A DNA stretch of 64,000 nucleotides from Petropleomorpha daqingensis (lineage in GTDB: Bacteria; Actinomycetota; Actinomycetes; Mycobacteriales; Geodermatophilaceae), in contig NZ_JACBZT010000001.1 of assembly GCF_013408985.1 (NCBI RefSeq), positions 4,233,197 through 4,297,196 on the forward strand, in the 5' to 3' direction. Each line of letters opens with the position of its first letter. Within the stretch, counting starts at the first letter, position 1. Of this stretch, positions 1 through 12,247 are shown piece by piece. A program made the position numbers and the translations under genes. The notes beneath the pieces were generated by a model. That model made no database searches. It was not told the origin of the DNA and saw only the letters and a program-made list of their open reading frames with translations.

Positions 1-1718
<1,718 letters not shown>

Positions 1719-1722
<4 letters not shown>

Positions 1723-2600
1723 CCGGGCCGCTGACGCAGCCGGCCGCGCCGGCGACGAACCGGCCGGTGCAGCGCGAGGTCGAGGTGGTCGGCCGCCGGC
1801 CGGTGGCGGCCTACGTGGAGCTGACCCTCGCCGCCCCGGAGATCGCGGCCGCCGCCGAGCCCGGGCAGTTCGTCGCGTTCGCCGTGGGTGGCCCGCTGTC
1901 GGCCGCGCTGCTGCGCCGCTCGATCGCCATCGCCGGCACCGGCGAGGACACCGTCACCGTCGTCGTCGCACCGCACGGGGTCGGCTCGACCTGGCTGACC
2001 GGGCTGCAGCCCGGCGACCGGGTGGACGTCGTCGGGCCGCTGGGCCGCCCCTTCCCGCTGCCGTCGCCGGGCACCTCGGCGCTGCTGGTCGGTGGCGGCT
2101 ACGGGGCCGCGGCGCTGGTCCCGCTGGCTTCTGCGCTCGCGGCGCAGGGCTCACCGGTCGCCGCGGTCGCCGGCGCCGCCTCGGCCGACCGGCTGTGCTC
2201 GCTCGACGAGCTCGCCGCGGCCGGGGCGCGGGTCGAGGTCACCACGGACGACGGCAGCGCCGGTCGCGAGGGGCTGGTGACCCTCGCCGTCGACGAGCTG
2301 ATCGGCGACGCCGGGGTGGTCTACGCGTGCGGGCCGATGCCGATGCTGCGCGCGGTCGCGTCCGCCGCGACCGACCGCGGGATCCCCTCCTACGTGGCGG
2401 TGGAGGAGGCCATGGCCTGCGGGATCGGCGTCTGCATGACCTGCGTGCTGCCGGTGATCGGCGCCGACGGACGCAGCCGCTTCGCCCGCTCCTGCGCCGA
2501 GGGCCCGGTGTTCGGCGGCGACCGCGTCCGCTTCGCCGACGTCGGCCGCCTGCCCGCCGACCTCCTGGGCGCGGATGCGATGGGGGTGCTGCCGGCATGA
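1719..2600 (+). CDS. pyrK: Dihydroorotate dehydrogenase B, electron-transfer subunit PyrK
   Basis: This 293-residue protein carries electrons from class 1B dihydroorotate dehydrogenase to NAD+ through FAD and a [2Fe-2S] cluster. An FAD-binding barrel comes first ([11 protein letters not shown], then the RRSIAIAG segment). An NAD-binding stretch with [16 protein letters not shown] follows. The C-terminus has the cluster cysteines in [16 protein letters not shown] plus a fourth Cys about 20 residues on. The GTG at 1719 overlaps the carB stop. pyrD follows directly, so the two subunits are co-produced. Confidence 0.94.
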
Positions 2601-3532
2601 CGACTCCTCGACCTGTCGACATGTCGACCACGCTGGGCAAGGCCGAGATCCCGAGCCCGGTGCTCACCGCCTCCGGCTGCTCGTCGTTCGGCCGCGAGCT
2701 CGAGCCGTTCGTCGACCTCACCGCGATCGGCGCGGTGGTCACCAAGTCGGTCCAGCTGCGCCCGCGGTCGGGCCGCCCGACGCCGCGGATGGCCGAGACG
2801 CCCAGCGGCATGCTCAACTCGATCGGCCTGCAGGGCCCGGGCATCGACGGGCTGCTGGCCGAGGAGCTGCCGTGGCTGGCCGAGCGCGGGGTGCGCGCGT
2901 TCGTCTCCATCGCCGGCACCCGCGTCGAGGACTTCGCCGAGCTCGCCCGCCGGCTGGCCGGCGTCCCCGGCGTCCTCGGCCTCGAGGTCAACATCAGCTG
3001 CCCGAACGTGGAGAGCCGCGGCGAGGTCTTCGCCTGCGACCCGGTGGCCGCGCACGACGTCGTCGCCGCCGTCCGCGAGGCCGCCGACCCGGCGCAGCCG
3101 GTCTACGCCAAGCTCAGCCCCGACGTCACCGACATCGTCTCGGTCGCGCGGTCGGTCGCCGACGCCGGCGCCGACGGGCTGTCGATGATCAACACGCTGC
3201 TCGGCCTGGTCATCGACCCCGACACCATGAAGCCGGTGCTCGGCGGGGTCACCGGGGGGCTGTCCGGCCCGGCCATCCGCCCGGTCGCCCTGCGCTGCGT
3301 CTGGCAGGTGCACGCGGCGCTCCCCGACGTGCCGATCCTCGGCATGGGCGGCATCCGCAGCGGGCTCGACGCCCTGCAGTTCGTGCTCGCCGGCGCGAGC
3401 GCGGTCAGCGTCGGGACGGCGGTCTTCAACGACCCCACCGCCGTGGCCCGGGTGCACACCGAGCTCGAGCAGGCGCTGGCCGACCGCGGGTTCGCCTCGC
3501 TGGCCGAGGCCGTCGGGTACGCCCACCGATGA
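2597..3532 (+). CDS. pyrD: Dihydroorotate dehydrogenase B, catalytic subunit
   Basis: 311 residues. It oxidises dihydroorotate to orotate using FMN. The class 1B catalytic cysteine lies in EVNISCPNVESRG, the FMN/substrate segment is TKSVQLRPRSGRPTPR, and the C-terminal phosphate-binding loops are GMGGIRSGLDALQF and GASAVSVGTAVF. The ATG overlaps the pyrK stop (ATGA). Pairing with PyrK confirms the heterotetrameric NAD-linked form rather than the quinone-linked class 2 enzyme found in many bacteria. Confidence 0.95.
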   Translation: MTTPRPVDMSTTLGKAEIPSPVLTASGCSSFGRELEPFVDLTAIGAVVTKSVQLRPRSGRPTPRMAETPSGMLNSIGLQGPGIDGLLAEELPWLAERGVRAFVSIAGTRVEDFAELARRLAGVPGVLGLEVNISCPNVESRGEVFACDPVAAHDVVAAVREAADPAQPVYAKLSPDVTDIVSVARSVADAGADGLSMINTLLGLVIDPDTMKPVLGGVTGGLSGPAIRPVALRCVWQVHAALPDVPILGMGGIRSGLDALQFVLAGASAVSVGTAVFNDPTAVARVHTELEQALADRGFASLAEAVGYAHR

Positions 3533-4338
3533 GGACGTTCGGGGAGCGGCTGAGCGACGCCGTCGGCGCCCGGGGGCCGCTGTGCGTCGGCATCGACCCG
3601 CACGTGCCGCTGCTGGCGAAGTGGGGGCTGCCGGACAGCCCCGAGGGCCTGGCGCGGTTCACCGACGCCGTCGTCGACGCGCTCGCGGGCTCCGTCGCCG
3701 TCCTCAAGCCCCAGCTGGCCTTCTACGAGCGGCACGGCTCGCGCGGGCTCGCCGTCCTGGAGGACGCCGTCCCGCGGGCCCGGGCCGCCGGGGCCCTGGT
3801 GCTGCTCGACGCCAAGCGCGGCGACATCGGCTCGACCATGGACGCCTACGCCGACTACCTGCGCCCCGACCACCCGCTCGCCATCGACGCGATGACGGTC
3901 AGCCCGTTCCTCGGGCCCGACTCGCTGCAGCCGGCCGTCGACACCGCCCGGGAGTTCGGCGGCGGGCTGTTCGTGCTCGCGCGCACCTCCAACCCGGACG
4001 CGGGCACGCTGCAGCACGCGGTCGTGGGGGAGCGCACCGTGGCGCAGGCCGTCGTCGACACCGTGGGCGGGTGGAACGCCGCCGACGGGTCCGGCTCCTT
4101 CGGCGTCGTCGTCGGGGCCACCCTCGCGGAGATGGACGTCGACCTCGACCGTCTCGGCGGGCCGGTCCTCGCGCCGGGGCTCGGTGCCCAGGGCGGCTCG
4201 GTGGCCGACGTCCGGCGGCTGTTCGGCGCCGGCGTCAGGGTGCTGCCCTCGGTGTCGCGGGACGTGCTCGCCGCCGGTCCCGATCCTGCGGCCCTGCGCG
4301 CCGCGGCCGACCGCTGGGCTGCCGAGCTCGCCGGATGA
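3529..4338 (+). CDS. pyrF: Orotidine 5'-phosphate decarboxylase
   Basis: 269 residues. It performs the last step of UMP synthesis. Its hallmark is LLDAKRGDIGSTM, the Asp-x-Lys-x-x-Asp active-site array of the actinobacterial type 2 family. An early VGIDPHVPLLAKWGL and a late VLAPGLGAQGGSVADV supply the phosphate-binding strand ends. The ATG at 3529 overlaps the pyrD stop. The length fits the roughly 270-residue actinobacterial form. Confidence 0.95.
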   Translation: MRTFGERLSDAVGARGPLCVGIDPHVPLLAKWGLPDSPEGLARFTDAVVDALAGSVAVLKPQLAFYERHGSRGLAVLEDAVPRARAAGALVLLDAKRGDIGSTMDAYADYLRPDHPLAIDAMTVSPFLGPDSLQPAVDTAREFGGGLFVLARTSNPDAGTLQHAVVGERTVAQAVVDTVGGWNAADGSGSFGVVVGATLAEMDVDLDRLGGPVLAPGLGAQGGSVADVRRLFGAGVRVLPSVSRDVLAAGPDPAALRAAADRWAAELAG

Positions 4339-4637
4339 GACGCGCGCTGCCCTGGCTCCTGGCCGGCGCCGGGGTCGCCCTCCTGGTCGCGGGTGTGGCG
4401 GTGTTCTGGCTGGCGAACCTGCGACCCACCGGATGGACGGCGTACACGGCCGACGTGCCGCTGCGGGCCTACCAGAGCTCGCTGACGCTCTCCTTCGAGG
4501 GCGGCACCGTGCTCTGGACGGGGCAGCACCTGCTCGGGGCCGGCCTGGCGGTGCTCGGCCTGCTGCTCCTGGCGGGAACGGGCGGCTGGCTGCTGGGCCG
4601 CCGCGCCGGACGCCGCCTCGCCCATACCGAGGGCTGA
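4335..4637 (+). CDS. Small two-helix membrane protein, unknown function
   Basis: 100 residues starting at an ATG that overlaps the pyrF stop (ATGA), so it is translationally coupled. Two hydrophobic helices are visible, residues about 4-27 (WLLAGAGVALLVAGVAVFWL) and about 66-88. They are separated by a soluble loop of about 35 residues that begins NLRPTGWTAYT. The tail is Arg-rich, suggesting a cytoplasmic C-terminus. I recognise no family. The coupling to pyrF is the main reason to call it a gene. Confidence 0.75.
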   Translation: MRRALPWLLAGAGVALLVAGVAVFWLANLRPTGWTAYTADVPLRAYQSSLTLSFEGGTVLWTGQHLLGAGLAVLGLLLLAGTGGWLLGRRAGRRLAHTEG

Positions 4638-5088
4638 CCCTCCGCCGCTCGGCGAGAAGGCGATCCGTGCACGCGACACGCGCGCACACGCCGGTGGGCC
4701 GGGCACGGACTGCGTGCTCGGCCGACTCGGCCGGCAGCCCTGCGGGACGAAAGTCCCTGCTCACCGGCGTGCTGGCCGTCACGGCGGCGTCACCGCCCGG
4801 CGTGTCGCGCATGGCGTGTCTCCCGGGCGCGTCCTCGGCACGATTACGGATCGCGACGAGCCGTAACGCGCTGACCAGCGGGGATGACGGTGTGTCACCG
4901 CTGGCGCGGACAGTGGGTGAACGGGCCAGGTCCAGATCTCGACGATCTCGCGGAGGAGGCGCGTGACCAGCGCATATGCCGGGAACTAGGTTGTCCGCCG
5001 GGCACGTACCGCGCGCCCGGAACCGACCGAAGCACCACCCGACCCGCCGGGTCCAGACCTCCGGCGACGACGCGATTGGGTCGCAACC
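4638..5088 (+). other. 451-bp intergenic region before mihF with hairpins
   Basis: No convincing gene lies here; the ORFs present have no plausible start signal and atypical composition. Two hairpins stand out. One is a perfect 5-bp stem with a GAAA tetraloop (GGGAC-GAAA-GTCCC, 4744-4757). The other is TTACGG/CCGTAA with an 11-nt loop (4844-4866). The region is long for this compact gene block and may contain the mIHF promoter plus a structured leader or small RNA. That is inference. Confidence 0.5.
4963..4992 (+). promoter_or_regulatory. Putative promoter of mihF
   Basis: GTGACC at 4963-4968 and TAGGTT at 4987-4992 are separated by 18 bp, a fair match to a sigma-70-type promoter. The implied start leaves a leader of about 90 nt before the mihF ATG. 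Read by eye only. Confidence 0.35.
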
Positions 5089-5418
5089 ATGCCTCTTCCT
5101 TCCCTCACCCCCGAGCAACGTGCCGCTGCTCTCGAGAAGGCCGCCGCGGCCCGCAAGGCACGGGCCGAGCTCCGAGAACGGCTCAAGAGCAAGGGCGCGA
5201 CCGTCGGTGACGTCCTCAAGCAGGGCGAGACCGACGAGGTGATCGGCAAGATGCGCGTCTCCGCGGTGCTCGAGTCGCTGCCCGGCGTCGGCAAGGCGCG
5301 GGCGGCGAAGATCATGGAGCGCCTGGAGATCTCCCCGACGCGGCGCGTCCGCGGCCTCGGCGCCAACCAGCGCAAGGCGCTGGAGCAGGAGTTCGCCGGG
5401 GAGAAGGCCACCTCCTGA
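5089..5418 (+). CDS. mihF: Integration host factor, actinobacterial type (mIHF)
   Basis: 109 residues. A nucleoid-associated DNA-binding protein specific to actinobacteria and unrelated to the alpha/beta IHF of proteobacteria. It begins with the family signature LTPEQRAAALEKAAAARKAR, a long basic helix. A helix-two-turn-helix-like core follows with LESLPGVGKARAAKIMERL, which contacts DNA. The ATG start gives the exact N-terminus expected for the family. Its place between pyrF and gmk is conserved in actinobacteria. Confidence 0.95.
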   Translation: MPLPSLTPEQRAAALEKAAAARKARAELRERLKSKGATVGDVLKQGETDEVIGKMRVSAVLESLPGVGKARAAKIMERLEISPTRRVRGLGANQRKALEQEFAGEKATS

Positions 5419-5422
5419 TCGA

Positions 5423-5453
5423 CACCCCTCGCCGACGGGGGCGGCGGGGGGTG
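5423..5453 (+). terminator. Possible imperfect terminator hairpin after mihF
   Basis: CACCCC (5423-5428) can pair with GGGGTG (5448-5453), and inside it CGCC (5430-5433) with GGCG (5440-5443), giving an imperfect GC hairpin. There is no T-tract, so it may only attenuate transcription into gmk. Confidence 0.35.
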
Positions 5454-5481
5454 GCGCACGGCGCTGGGTGAGAATCGACGA

Positions 5482-6087
5482 GTGGTAGACGCTCCGGCAC
5501 GGCTGACCGTGCTCTCCGGCCCCTCGGGGGTCGGCAAGGGCACCGTGGTGGCGGAGGTCCGCCGCCGGCACCCCGAGGTCTGGGTGTCGGTGTCGGTGAC
5601 CACCCGGGCGCGCCGCCAGGGCGAGGTCGACGGGGTGCACTACCACTTCGTGGACGACGCCGAGTTCGACCGGCTGATCGCCGAGGACGGCCTGCTGGAG
5701 TGGGCCGAGTACGCAGGCAACCGCTACGGGACGCCGGTGGCCCCGGTCCGCGAACGCCTCGCGGCCGGGGCGCCGGCGCTGCTGGAGATCGAGCTGCAGG
5801 GCGCGCGGCAGGTGCGGGAGCGCCAGCCCGAGGCCCAGCTGGTGTTCCTCGCCCCGCCGTCCTGGGCGGTGCTGGTCAGCCGGCTCGCCGGCCGCGGCTC
5901 CGAGCCCGCCGAGGTCCAGGAGCGCCGGCTGGCCATCGCGCAGGCCGAGCTGGACGCCGCCGGGGAGTTCGATCGGGTGGTCGTCAACGACGACGTGGCC
6001 CGGGCAGCCGACGAGTTGGTAAGCTTGCTGACTGCGCCGTCGTCCCCGTGCCTGAGCCAGGGCACCGGCGCTCCCACCACCGACTGA
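5482..6087 (+). CDS. gmk: Guanylate kinase
   Basis: 201 residues. It phosphorylates GMP or dGMP with ATP. The P-loop [10 protein letters not shown] lies at about residues 12-21. The GMP-binding part includes [20 protein letters not shown], followed by [14 protein letters not shown]. The GTG start at 5482 puts the P-loop at the usual distance from the N-terminus. rpoZ follows 15 bp later, as in other actinobacteria. Confidence 0.95.
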   Translation: MVDAPARLTVLSGPSGVGKGTVVAEVRRRHPEVWVSVSVTTRARRQGEVDGVHYHFVDDAEFDRLIAEDGLLEWAEYAGNRYGTPVAPVRERLAAGAPALLEIELQGARQVRERQPEAQLVFLAPPSWAVLVSRLAGRGSEPAEVQERRLAIAQAELDAAGEFDRVVVNDDVARAADELVSLLTAPSSPCLSQGTGAPTTD

Positions 6088-6102
6088 GGAGCCTGCCCGC
6101 AC

Positions 6103-6366
6103 GTGTCCGGAGTCGCACCCCACCCCGAGGGCATCACCAACCCGCCGATCGACGAGCTGCTCGAGCGCACCAGCAGCAAGTACGGCCTGGTGATCTTCGC
6201 CGCCAAGCGCGCGCGGCAGATCAACGCCTACTACAGCCAGCTCTCCGAGGGCCTGCTGGAGTACGTCGGCCCGCTGGTCGACACCGCCCCCCAGGAGAAG
6301 CCCCTGTCGATCGCGCTGCGCGAGATCAACGAGGGCCTGCTCACCCACACCGCGGGTGAGAACTGA
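6103..6366 (+). CDS. rpoZ: RNA polymerase omega subunit
   Basis: 87 residues from a GTG. Omega binds the beta' C-terminus and helps assemble RNA polymerase. The family core [20 protein letters not shown] and [16 protein letters not shown] is complete, and the C-terminus [16 protein letters not shown] is the typical actinobacterial ending. It is followed by a strong terminator. Confidence 0.95.
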   Translation: MSGVAPHPEGITNPPIDELLERTSSKYGLVIFAAKRARQINAYYSQLSEGLLEYVGPLVDTAPQEKPLSIALREINEGLLTHTAGEN

Positions 6367-6389
6367 TCCGCACCCCCAAGTAGTGACCA

Positions 6390-6416
6390 CGCCCCCGGCA
6401 CCTCGTGCCGGGGGCG
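6390..6416 (+). terminator. Strong hairpin terminator after rpoZ
   Basis: A perfect 12-bp GC-rich stem (CGCCCCCGGCAC paired with GTGCCGGGGGCG) encloses a 3-nt loop CTC. It ends 24 bp before coaBC. There is no long T-run, as is common in high-GC bacteria. Confidence 0.8.
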
Positions 6417-6440
6417 TCGTCGTCTAGGGAGAATGAGCAC

Positions 6441-7682
6441 ATGAGCCGGATCGTGCTGGGTGTCAGCGGGGGAGTGGCCGCCTACAAGGCCGCCCTCCTC
6501 CTGCGGCTGTTCACCGAGGCCGGCCACGACGTCCGGGTCGTCCCGACGCCGGGTGCGCTGCACTTCGTCGGCGCGGCCACCTTCGAGGCCCTCTCCGGCA
6601 ACCCGGTGACCACCGACGTCTGGTCCGACGTGCCCGAGGTCGCGCACGTGCGCATCGGGCAGACCGCCGAGCTCGTCGTGGTCGCCCCGGCCACCGCCGA
6701 CCTGCTCGCCCGCGCCGCCGCCGGCCGCGCCGACGACCTGCTCACCGCCACGCTGCTCACCGCCTCCTGCCCGGTGGTGTTCGTGCCGGCGATGCACACC
6801 GAGATGTGGCGGCACCCCGCCACCCAGGACAACGTCGCCACGCTGCGCCGCCGCGGGGCGATCGTGCTGCCGCCCGCCGTCGGCCGGCTGACCGGGCCCG
6901 ACTCCGGTCCCGGCCGGCTGCCCGAGCCCGCCGACATCGCCGCGCTCGCGCTGGTCGTCCTGGAGCAGGGGGCCGCCGCGCTCCAGCAGGACCTCGTCGG
7001 CCGGCGGGTCGTGATCAGCGCCGGCGGCACCCGCGAGCCCCTCGACCCGGTGCGCTTCCTGGGCAACCGCTCCTCGGGCAAGCAGGGCTGGGCGCTCGCC
7101 AGGGTCGCCGCCGCCCGCGGCGCCGACGTCGTCCTGGTGGCGGCCAACGTCGAGCTGCCCGCGCCGTTCGGGGTGCGCGTCGTCGACGTCGGGACGGCGG
7201 AGGAGCTGCGCGCGGCCATGCTGGCCGAGGCCGTCGACTCCGGGCAGGGGGCCGCCGACGTCGTCGTCATGACCGCGGCCGTGGCCGACTTCCGGCCCGA
7301 GAACGTGGCCACCACCAAGCTCAAGAAGGACAGCGCCGCCGAGCCGTCGTCGGTGCCGCTGGCGCGCAACCCCGACGTCCTCGTCGAGCTCGTGACGAAA
7401 CGGGCGGCCGGTCAGCTGGTCGTCGGCTTCGCCGCCGAGACCGGGGACGACGAGGGCGACGTCCTCGCGCACGGGCGGGCCAAGCTGGCCCGCAAGGGCT
7501 GCGACCTCCTGGTGGTCAACGACGTCTCGGGGGGCCAGGCGTTCGGCCGGCCGGACAACGCGGCCGTCGTCCTCGGCGCCGACGGCAGCGCCGTCGAGGT
7601 CCCGCGCGGCAGCAAGGACGCCGTCGCGGCCGCCATCTGGACCGCCGTGGCCCCCCGGTTGGGCCGCCCTACCGACGGCTGA
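6441..7682 (+). CDS. coaBC: Bifunctional phosphopantothenoylcysteine decarboxylase / phosphopantothenate-cysteine ligase
   Basis: 413 residues. It carries out two steps of coenzyme A synthesis. The N-terminal flavin decarboxylase has IVLGVSGGVAAYKAALLLR, the active-site region HVRIGQTAELVVVAPAT and the PAMHTEMWRHP segment. The C-terminal ligase has VISAGGTREPLDPVRFLGN with RSSGKQGWALA, and AAVADFRPENVATTKLKK. The ATG at 6441 has AGGGAGA 8 bp upstream. An earlier in-frame start at 6405 would fall inside the terminator and is rejected. Confidence 0.95.
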   Translation: MSRIVLGVSGGVAAYKAALLLRLFTEAGHDVRVVPTPGALHFVGAATFEALSGNPVTTDVWSDVPEVAHVRIGQTAELVVVAPATADLLARAAAGRADDLLTATLLTASCPVVFVPAMHTEMWRHPATQDNVATLRRRGAIVLPPAVGRLTGPDSGPGRLPEPADIAALALVVLEQGAAALQQDLVGRRVVISAGGTREPLDPVRFLGNRSSGKQGWALARVAAARGADVVLVAANVELPAPFGVRVVDVGTAEELRAAMLAEAVDSGQGAADVVVMTAAVADFRPENVATTKLKKDSAAEPSSVPLARNPDVLVELVTKRAAGQLVVGFAAETGDDEGDVLAHGRAKLARKGCDLLVVNDVSGGQAFGRPDNAAVVLGADGSAVEVPRGSKDAVAAAIWTAVAPRLGRPTDG

Positions 7683-7765
7683 CCGCCCCTGTGTCCAGGT
7701 CCGCCCGGTAACGTTTCCCCAACGCGCGTCCCCGACGCCCCGCCCGTCGACCCAGGGAGTACCGA

Positions 7766-8956
<1,191 letters not shown>

Positions 8957-9008
8957 GGAGCTGTTCCAGCGCGTCACCACTGTCGGTAGCGGTTGGGAGA
9001 CTGGGCCC

Positions 9009-10967
9009 GTGGTGATCGCACGGGTCGTCGTCGACGTGCCGCTGGCCCATCTGGACCGGCCGTTCGACTACGCCGTCCCCGACGAGCTGGCCGACGAGGT
9101 GCGGGCCGGCTGCCGGGTGCGCGTGCGCTTCGCCGGTCAGCTCGTGGACGGGTTCGTGCTCGAGCTGGGCGACACGACCGAGCACACCGGCAAGCTCGCG
9201 CCGCTGGCCAAGCTGGTCTCCGGCGAGCCGGTGCTCACCCCCGAGGTCGCCGAGCTGGCCCGGTCGGTGGCCGACCGCTGGGGCGGCACGATGACCGACG
9301 TCCTGCGGCTGGCCGTCCCGCCCCGCCGCGCCGCCGCCGAGAAGCGCCCGCGCGCCGACCGGCCGGCGCCCCCGGAGCCGCCCGACCCGGCCGGGTTCGC
9401 CCGCTACCCGACCGGGCCGATGCTGCTCGACGCCGTCGCCGCCGGGGCGCCGGCCCGCGCCGTCTGGACCGCGCTGCCCGGCGAGGACTGGCCCGCCCGC
9501 CTGGCCGAGCTCTGCCAGGCCGCGCTCTCGGGCGGCCGCGGTGCGCTGGTCGTCGTCCCCGACGGCAAGGACCTCGACCGGCTCGAGGCGGCCGCCGACC
9601 GCGTGCTGCCGAAGGGGTCGTTCGTCGTGCTCCGGGCCGACGCGGCGCCGGACACCCGCTACCGCCGGTTCCTCGACGCCGCCCGCGGCAGCGCCACGGT
9701 GGTGCTCGGCACCCGGGCGGCCGCGCTGGCCCCGGTCGCCGACCTCGGGCTGGTGGCGATCTGGGACGACGGCGACGACCTGCACGCCGAGCCCCGGGCG
9801 CCCTACGCCCACGCCCGCGACGTGCTCGTGCACCGCGCGCACCTGGCCTCCTGCGCGGCGGTCGTGGCCGGGACGGCGCGCACCGCGGAGGCGGCCCTGC
9901 TCGTCGAGTTCGGGTGGGCGCACCAGCTGGTCGCCGACCGCGCCACGCTGCGCGCCGCCGCACCGCGGGTGCAGGCCCTCGGGGACGACGCCGAGCTGGC
10001 CCGCGACCCCGCCGCCCGGACCGCCCGGCTGCCCAGCCTGGCTCACCGCGTCGCCCGGCAGACCCTCGCCGACGGCGCACCCGTGCTGGTGCAGGTGCCG
10101 CGGGCCGGCTACGCGCCGGGGCTGTCCTGTGCGCGCTGTCGCGCGCCCGCGCGCTGCGCGGTCTGCTCCGGGCCGCTGGGCATCTCGGCCACGCCCGGGC
10201 CCGGCGGCTCCCGGGTCCCCGCGTGCCGCTGGTGCGCGCGACCCGCGGCCACCTTCGACTGCCCGCACTGCCACCACACCAAGCTGCGCGCCTCCGTGGT
10301 CGGCGCGGCGCGCACCGCCGAGGAGCTGGGCCGGGCCTTCCCCGGAGCGGCGGTGCGCGTCTCCGGCCGCGGCTCGGGCGTGCTCGCCACGGTCCCGGGC
10401 GGGCCGGCGGTCGTCGTCGCCACGCCGGGGGCGGAGCCCGTCGTCGAGGGCGGCTACGGCGCGGCGCTGCTGCTGGACTCGTGGGCGCTGCTCGGCCGGG
10501 CGGACCTGCGGGCGGGGGAGGAGACGCTGCGCCGCTGGATGAACGCGGCCGCGCTCGTGCGACCGGGCGGGCAGGTCGTGGTCGCCGCCGATGCCGCGCA
10601 CCCCGTCGTCCAGGCGCTGGTCCGCTGGGACCCGGCGGGGCTGGCCGAGCGCGAGCTCGCCGACCGCCGGGAGCTGGGTTTCCCGCCGATCACCCGGATG
10701 GCCTCGCTCACCGGCTCGGCGGCCGCGCTGGCCGAGTTCCTCGAGGCGGCCCGGCTGCCCGACGACGCCGACCTGCTGGGCCCGGTGCCCGAACCGCCCC
10801 GGCCGGGTCAGGACACCGACGGCGACCGCGAGCGCTACCTGGTCCGGGTGCCACGGGGCGAGGGGCTCGCACTGGCCCGGGCGCTGGCCGAGGTGCAGGG
10901 CGTGCGCAGCGCCAAGAAGGTCGCCGAGCACGTCCGCGTGCAACTGGACCCGCTGGACCTGATCTGA
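9009..10967 (+). CDS. priA: PriA-like primosomal protein N', helicase motifs degenerate
   Basis: 652 residues. PriA reloads the replisome at stalled forks. The N-terminal 3'-DNA-binding domain is typical (VPLAHLDRPFDYAVPDEL). The two zinc-binding clusters are intact ([13 protein letters not shown] and CRWCARPAATFDCPHC). The Walker A loop is absent: the expected site reads TALPGEDWPARLAEL. The DEEH box is replaced by WDDGDDLH. Loss of the ATPase is a known trait of actinobacterial PriA, so this is probably a structural loader rather than an active helicase. Confidence 0.9.
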   Translation: MVIARVVVDVPLAHLDRPFDYAVPDELADEVRAGCRVRVRFAGQLVDGFVLELGDTTEHTGKLAPLAKLVSGEPVLTPEVAELARSVADRWGGTMTDVLRLAVPPRRAAAEKRPRADRPAPPEPPDPAGFARYPTGPMLLDAVAAGAPARAVWTALPGEDWPARLAELCQAALSGGRGALVVVPDGKDLDRLEAAADRVLPKGSFVVLRADAAPDTRYRRFLDAARGSATVVLGTRAAALAPVADLGLVAIWDDGDDLHAEPRAPYAHARDVLVHRAHLASCAAVVAGTARTAEAALLVEFGWAHQLVADRATLRAAAPRVQALGDDAELARDPAARTARLPSLAHRVARQTLADGAPVLVQVPRAGYAPGLSCARCRAPARCAVCSGPLGISATPGPGGSRVPACRWCARPAATFDCPHCHHTKLRASVVGAARTAEELGRAFPGAAVRVSGRGSGVLATVPGGPAVVVATPGAEPVVEGGYGAALLLDSWALLGRADLRAGEETLRRWMNAAALVRPGGQVVVAADAAHPVVQALVRWDPAGLAERELADRRELGFPPITRMASLTGSAAALAEFLEAARLPDDADLLGPVPEPPRPGQDTDGDRERYLVRVPRGEGLALARALAEVQGVRSAKKVAEHVRVQLDPLDLI

Positions 10968-10974
10968 TGCGACC

Positions 10975-11664
10975 GTGACGACGATCGGCCTGCTCGGCGG
11001 GATGAGCTGGGAGAGCAGCGCGCTGTACTACCAGCTGCTCAACGAGGCCGTGCGCGACCGGCTCGGCGGCCTGCACTCGGCGCGCTGCGTGCTGCTCTCG
11101 GTGGACTTCGCCGAGATCGAGCGGCTGCAGGTCGCCGGCGACTGGGAGCGGGCCGGCGAGCTGCTCGCCGCCGACGCGCAGGCCCTCGAGGCGGCCGGCG
11201 CGGACCTGGTGCTGCTGTGCACCAACACCATGCACAAGGTCGCCGGGGCGCTGACCGCCGTCCTGTCCGTGCCGCTGCTGCACATCGGCGACGTCACCGC
11301 CGAGGCCGTGCGCGCGGCCGGGGTGCACCGGGTCGGGCTGCTCGGCACCGCCTTCACGATGGAGCAGCCGTTCATGAGCGACCACCTGGCGGCGAGGGGC
11401 CTGCACGTGCACGTCCCGGACCCGGTCGACCGGGCAGTGGTGCACCGGATCATCTACGAGGAGCTGTGCCTCGGGATCGTCCGCGAGGAGTCGCGCGAAG
11501 CGGTGCGGGCGGTGATCGAGCGCCTGGTCGCCGAGGGCGCCGACGGCATCGTGCTCGGCTGCACCGAGCTGGAGCTGCTGCTCGGCGACGACGACGCCGA
11601 CGTCCCGCTGTTCCCGACGACGAAGCTGCACGTCGAGGCCGCCGTGGCCGCCGCGCTGGCGTAG
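10975..11664 (+). CDS. Aspartate/glutamate racemase family protein
   Basis: 229 residues from a GTG 8 bp after priA. It fits the YgeA/aspartate-racemase family: IGLLGGMSWESSALYYQLLN at the N-terminus, and the two catalytic cysteines in LLCTNTMHK and VLGCTELELLL. Such enzymes racemise Asp, Glu or related amino acids without a cofactor. The substrate cannot be read from sequence. Its place between priA and def suggests a housekeeping role such as D-amino acid supply, but that is inference. Confidence 0.88.
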   Translation: MTTIGLLGGMSWESSALYYQLLNEAVRDRLGGLHSARCVLLSVDFAEIERLQVAGDWERAGELLAADAQALEAAGADLVLLCTNTMHKVAGALTAVLSVPLLHIGDVTAEAVRAAGVHRVGLLGTAFTMEQPFMSDHLAARGLHVHVPDPVDRAVVHRIIYEELCLGIVREESREAVRAVIERLVAEGADGIVLGCTELELLLGDDDADVPLFPTTKLHVEAAVAAALA

Positions 11665-11689
11665 CGGGCCCGCCGCATACGCTGGAGAA

Positions 11690-12247
11690 GTGAGCGTCAC
11701 CCCGATCCGCCTGATGGGCGACCCCGTCCTCCGCACCCCCGCCGCGCCCGTCGTCGACTTCGACGCGGAGCTGCGGCAGCTGGTCACCGACCTGACCGAG
11801 ACCATGCACGCCGCCGGCGGCGCCGGGCTCGCCGCGCCGCAGATCGGCGTGGGCCTGCGGGTCTTCACCTGGTACGTGGACGGTGAGGTCGGGCACCTGG
11901 TCAACCCGGACGTGACGCCGATCGGCGTGGAGGACCAGATCGACCCCGAGGGGTGCCTGTCCATCCCCGGGTTCCGCTTCGACTGCCGCCGGCACCTGCA
12001 CATCGCCGCGACCGGCTGGAACATGCACGGCGACCCGGTGCGGATCGAGGGCTCGTACATGCTGGCCCGTGCCGTGCAGCACGAGGTCGACCACCTCGAC
12101 GGTGTGCTGTTCGTCGACCGGCTCGACGCGGAGGCGCGCGAGGCGGCGCTCGCCGTCCTGCGCGAGGCCGAGTGGCAGGGCGAGCAGGCCTACCTGCCGG
12201 CCGGCGAGCCGGTGCCGACGCCGGTGGTGAAGGTGAGCCCGCACTGA
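11690..12247 (+). CDS. def: Peptide deformylase
   Basis: 185 residues. It removes the formyl group from nascent N-termini. All three metal-site motifs are present: [17 protein letters not shown] (metal Cys) and QHEVDHLDG (HExxH type). The GTG start follows a possible -10 box TACGCT (11678-11683) by 6 nt, so the transcript may be leaderless, although GGAGAA could also act as a close ribosome site. fmt, the gene for the opposing formylation step, overlaps its stop. Confidence 0.95.
   Translation: MSVTPIRLMGDPVLRTPAAPVVDFDAELRQLVTDLTETMHAAGGAGLAAPQIGVGLRVFTWYVDGEVGHLVNPDVTPIGVEDQIDPEGCLSIPGFRFDCRRHLHIAATGWNMHGDPVRIEGSYMLARAVQHEVDHLDGVLFVDRLDAEAREAALAVLREAEWQGEQAYLPAGEPVPTPVVKVSPH

Noticed and set aside
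4884-5242. Two short plus-strand ORFs across the pyrF-mihF gap
   Set aside because: They run into mihF in other frames, lack ribosome sites and have biased Arg/Pro/Thr composition.
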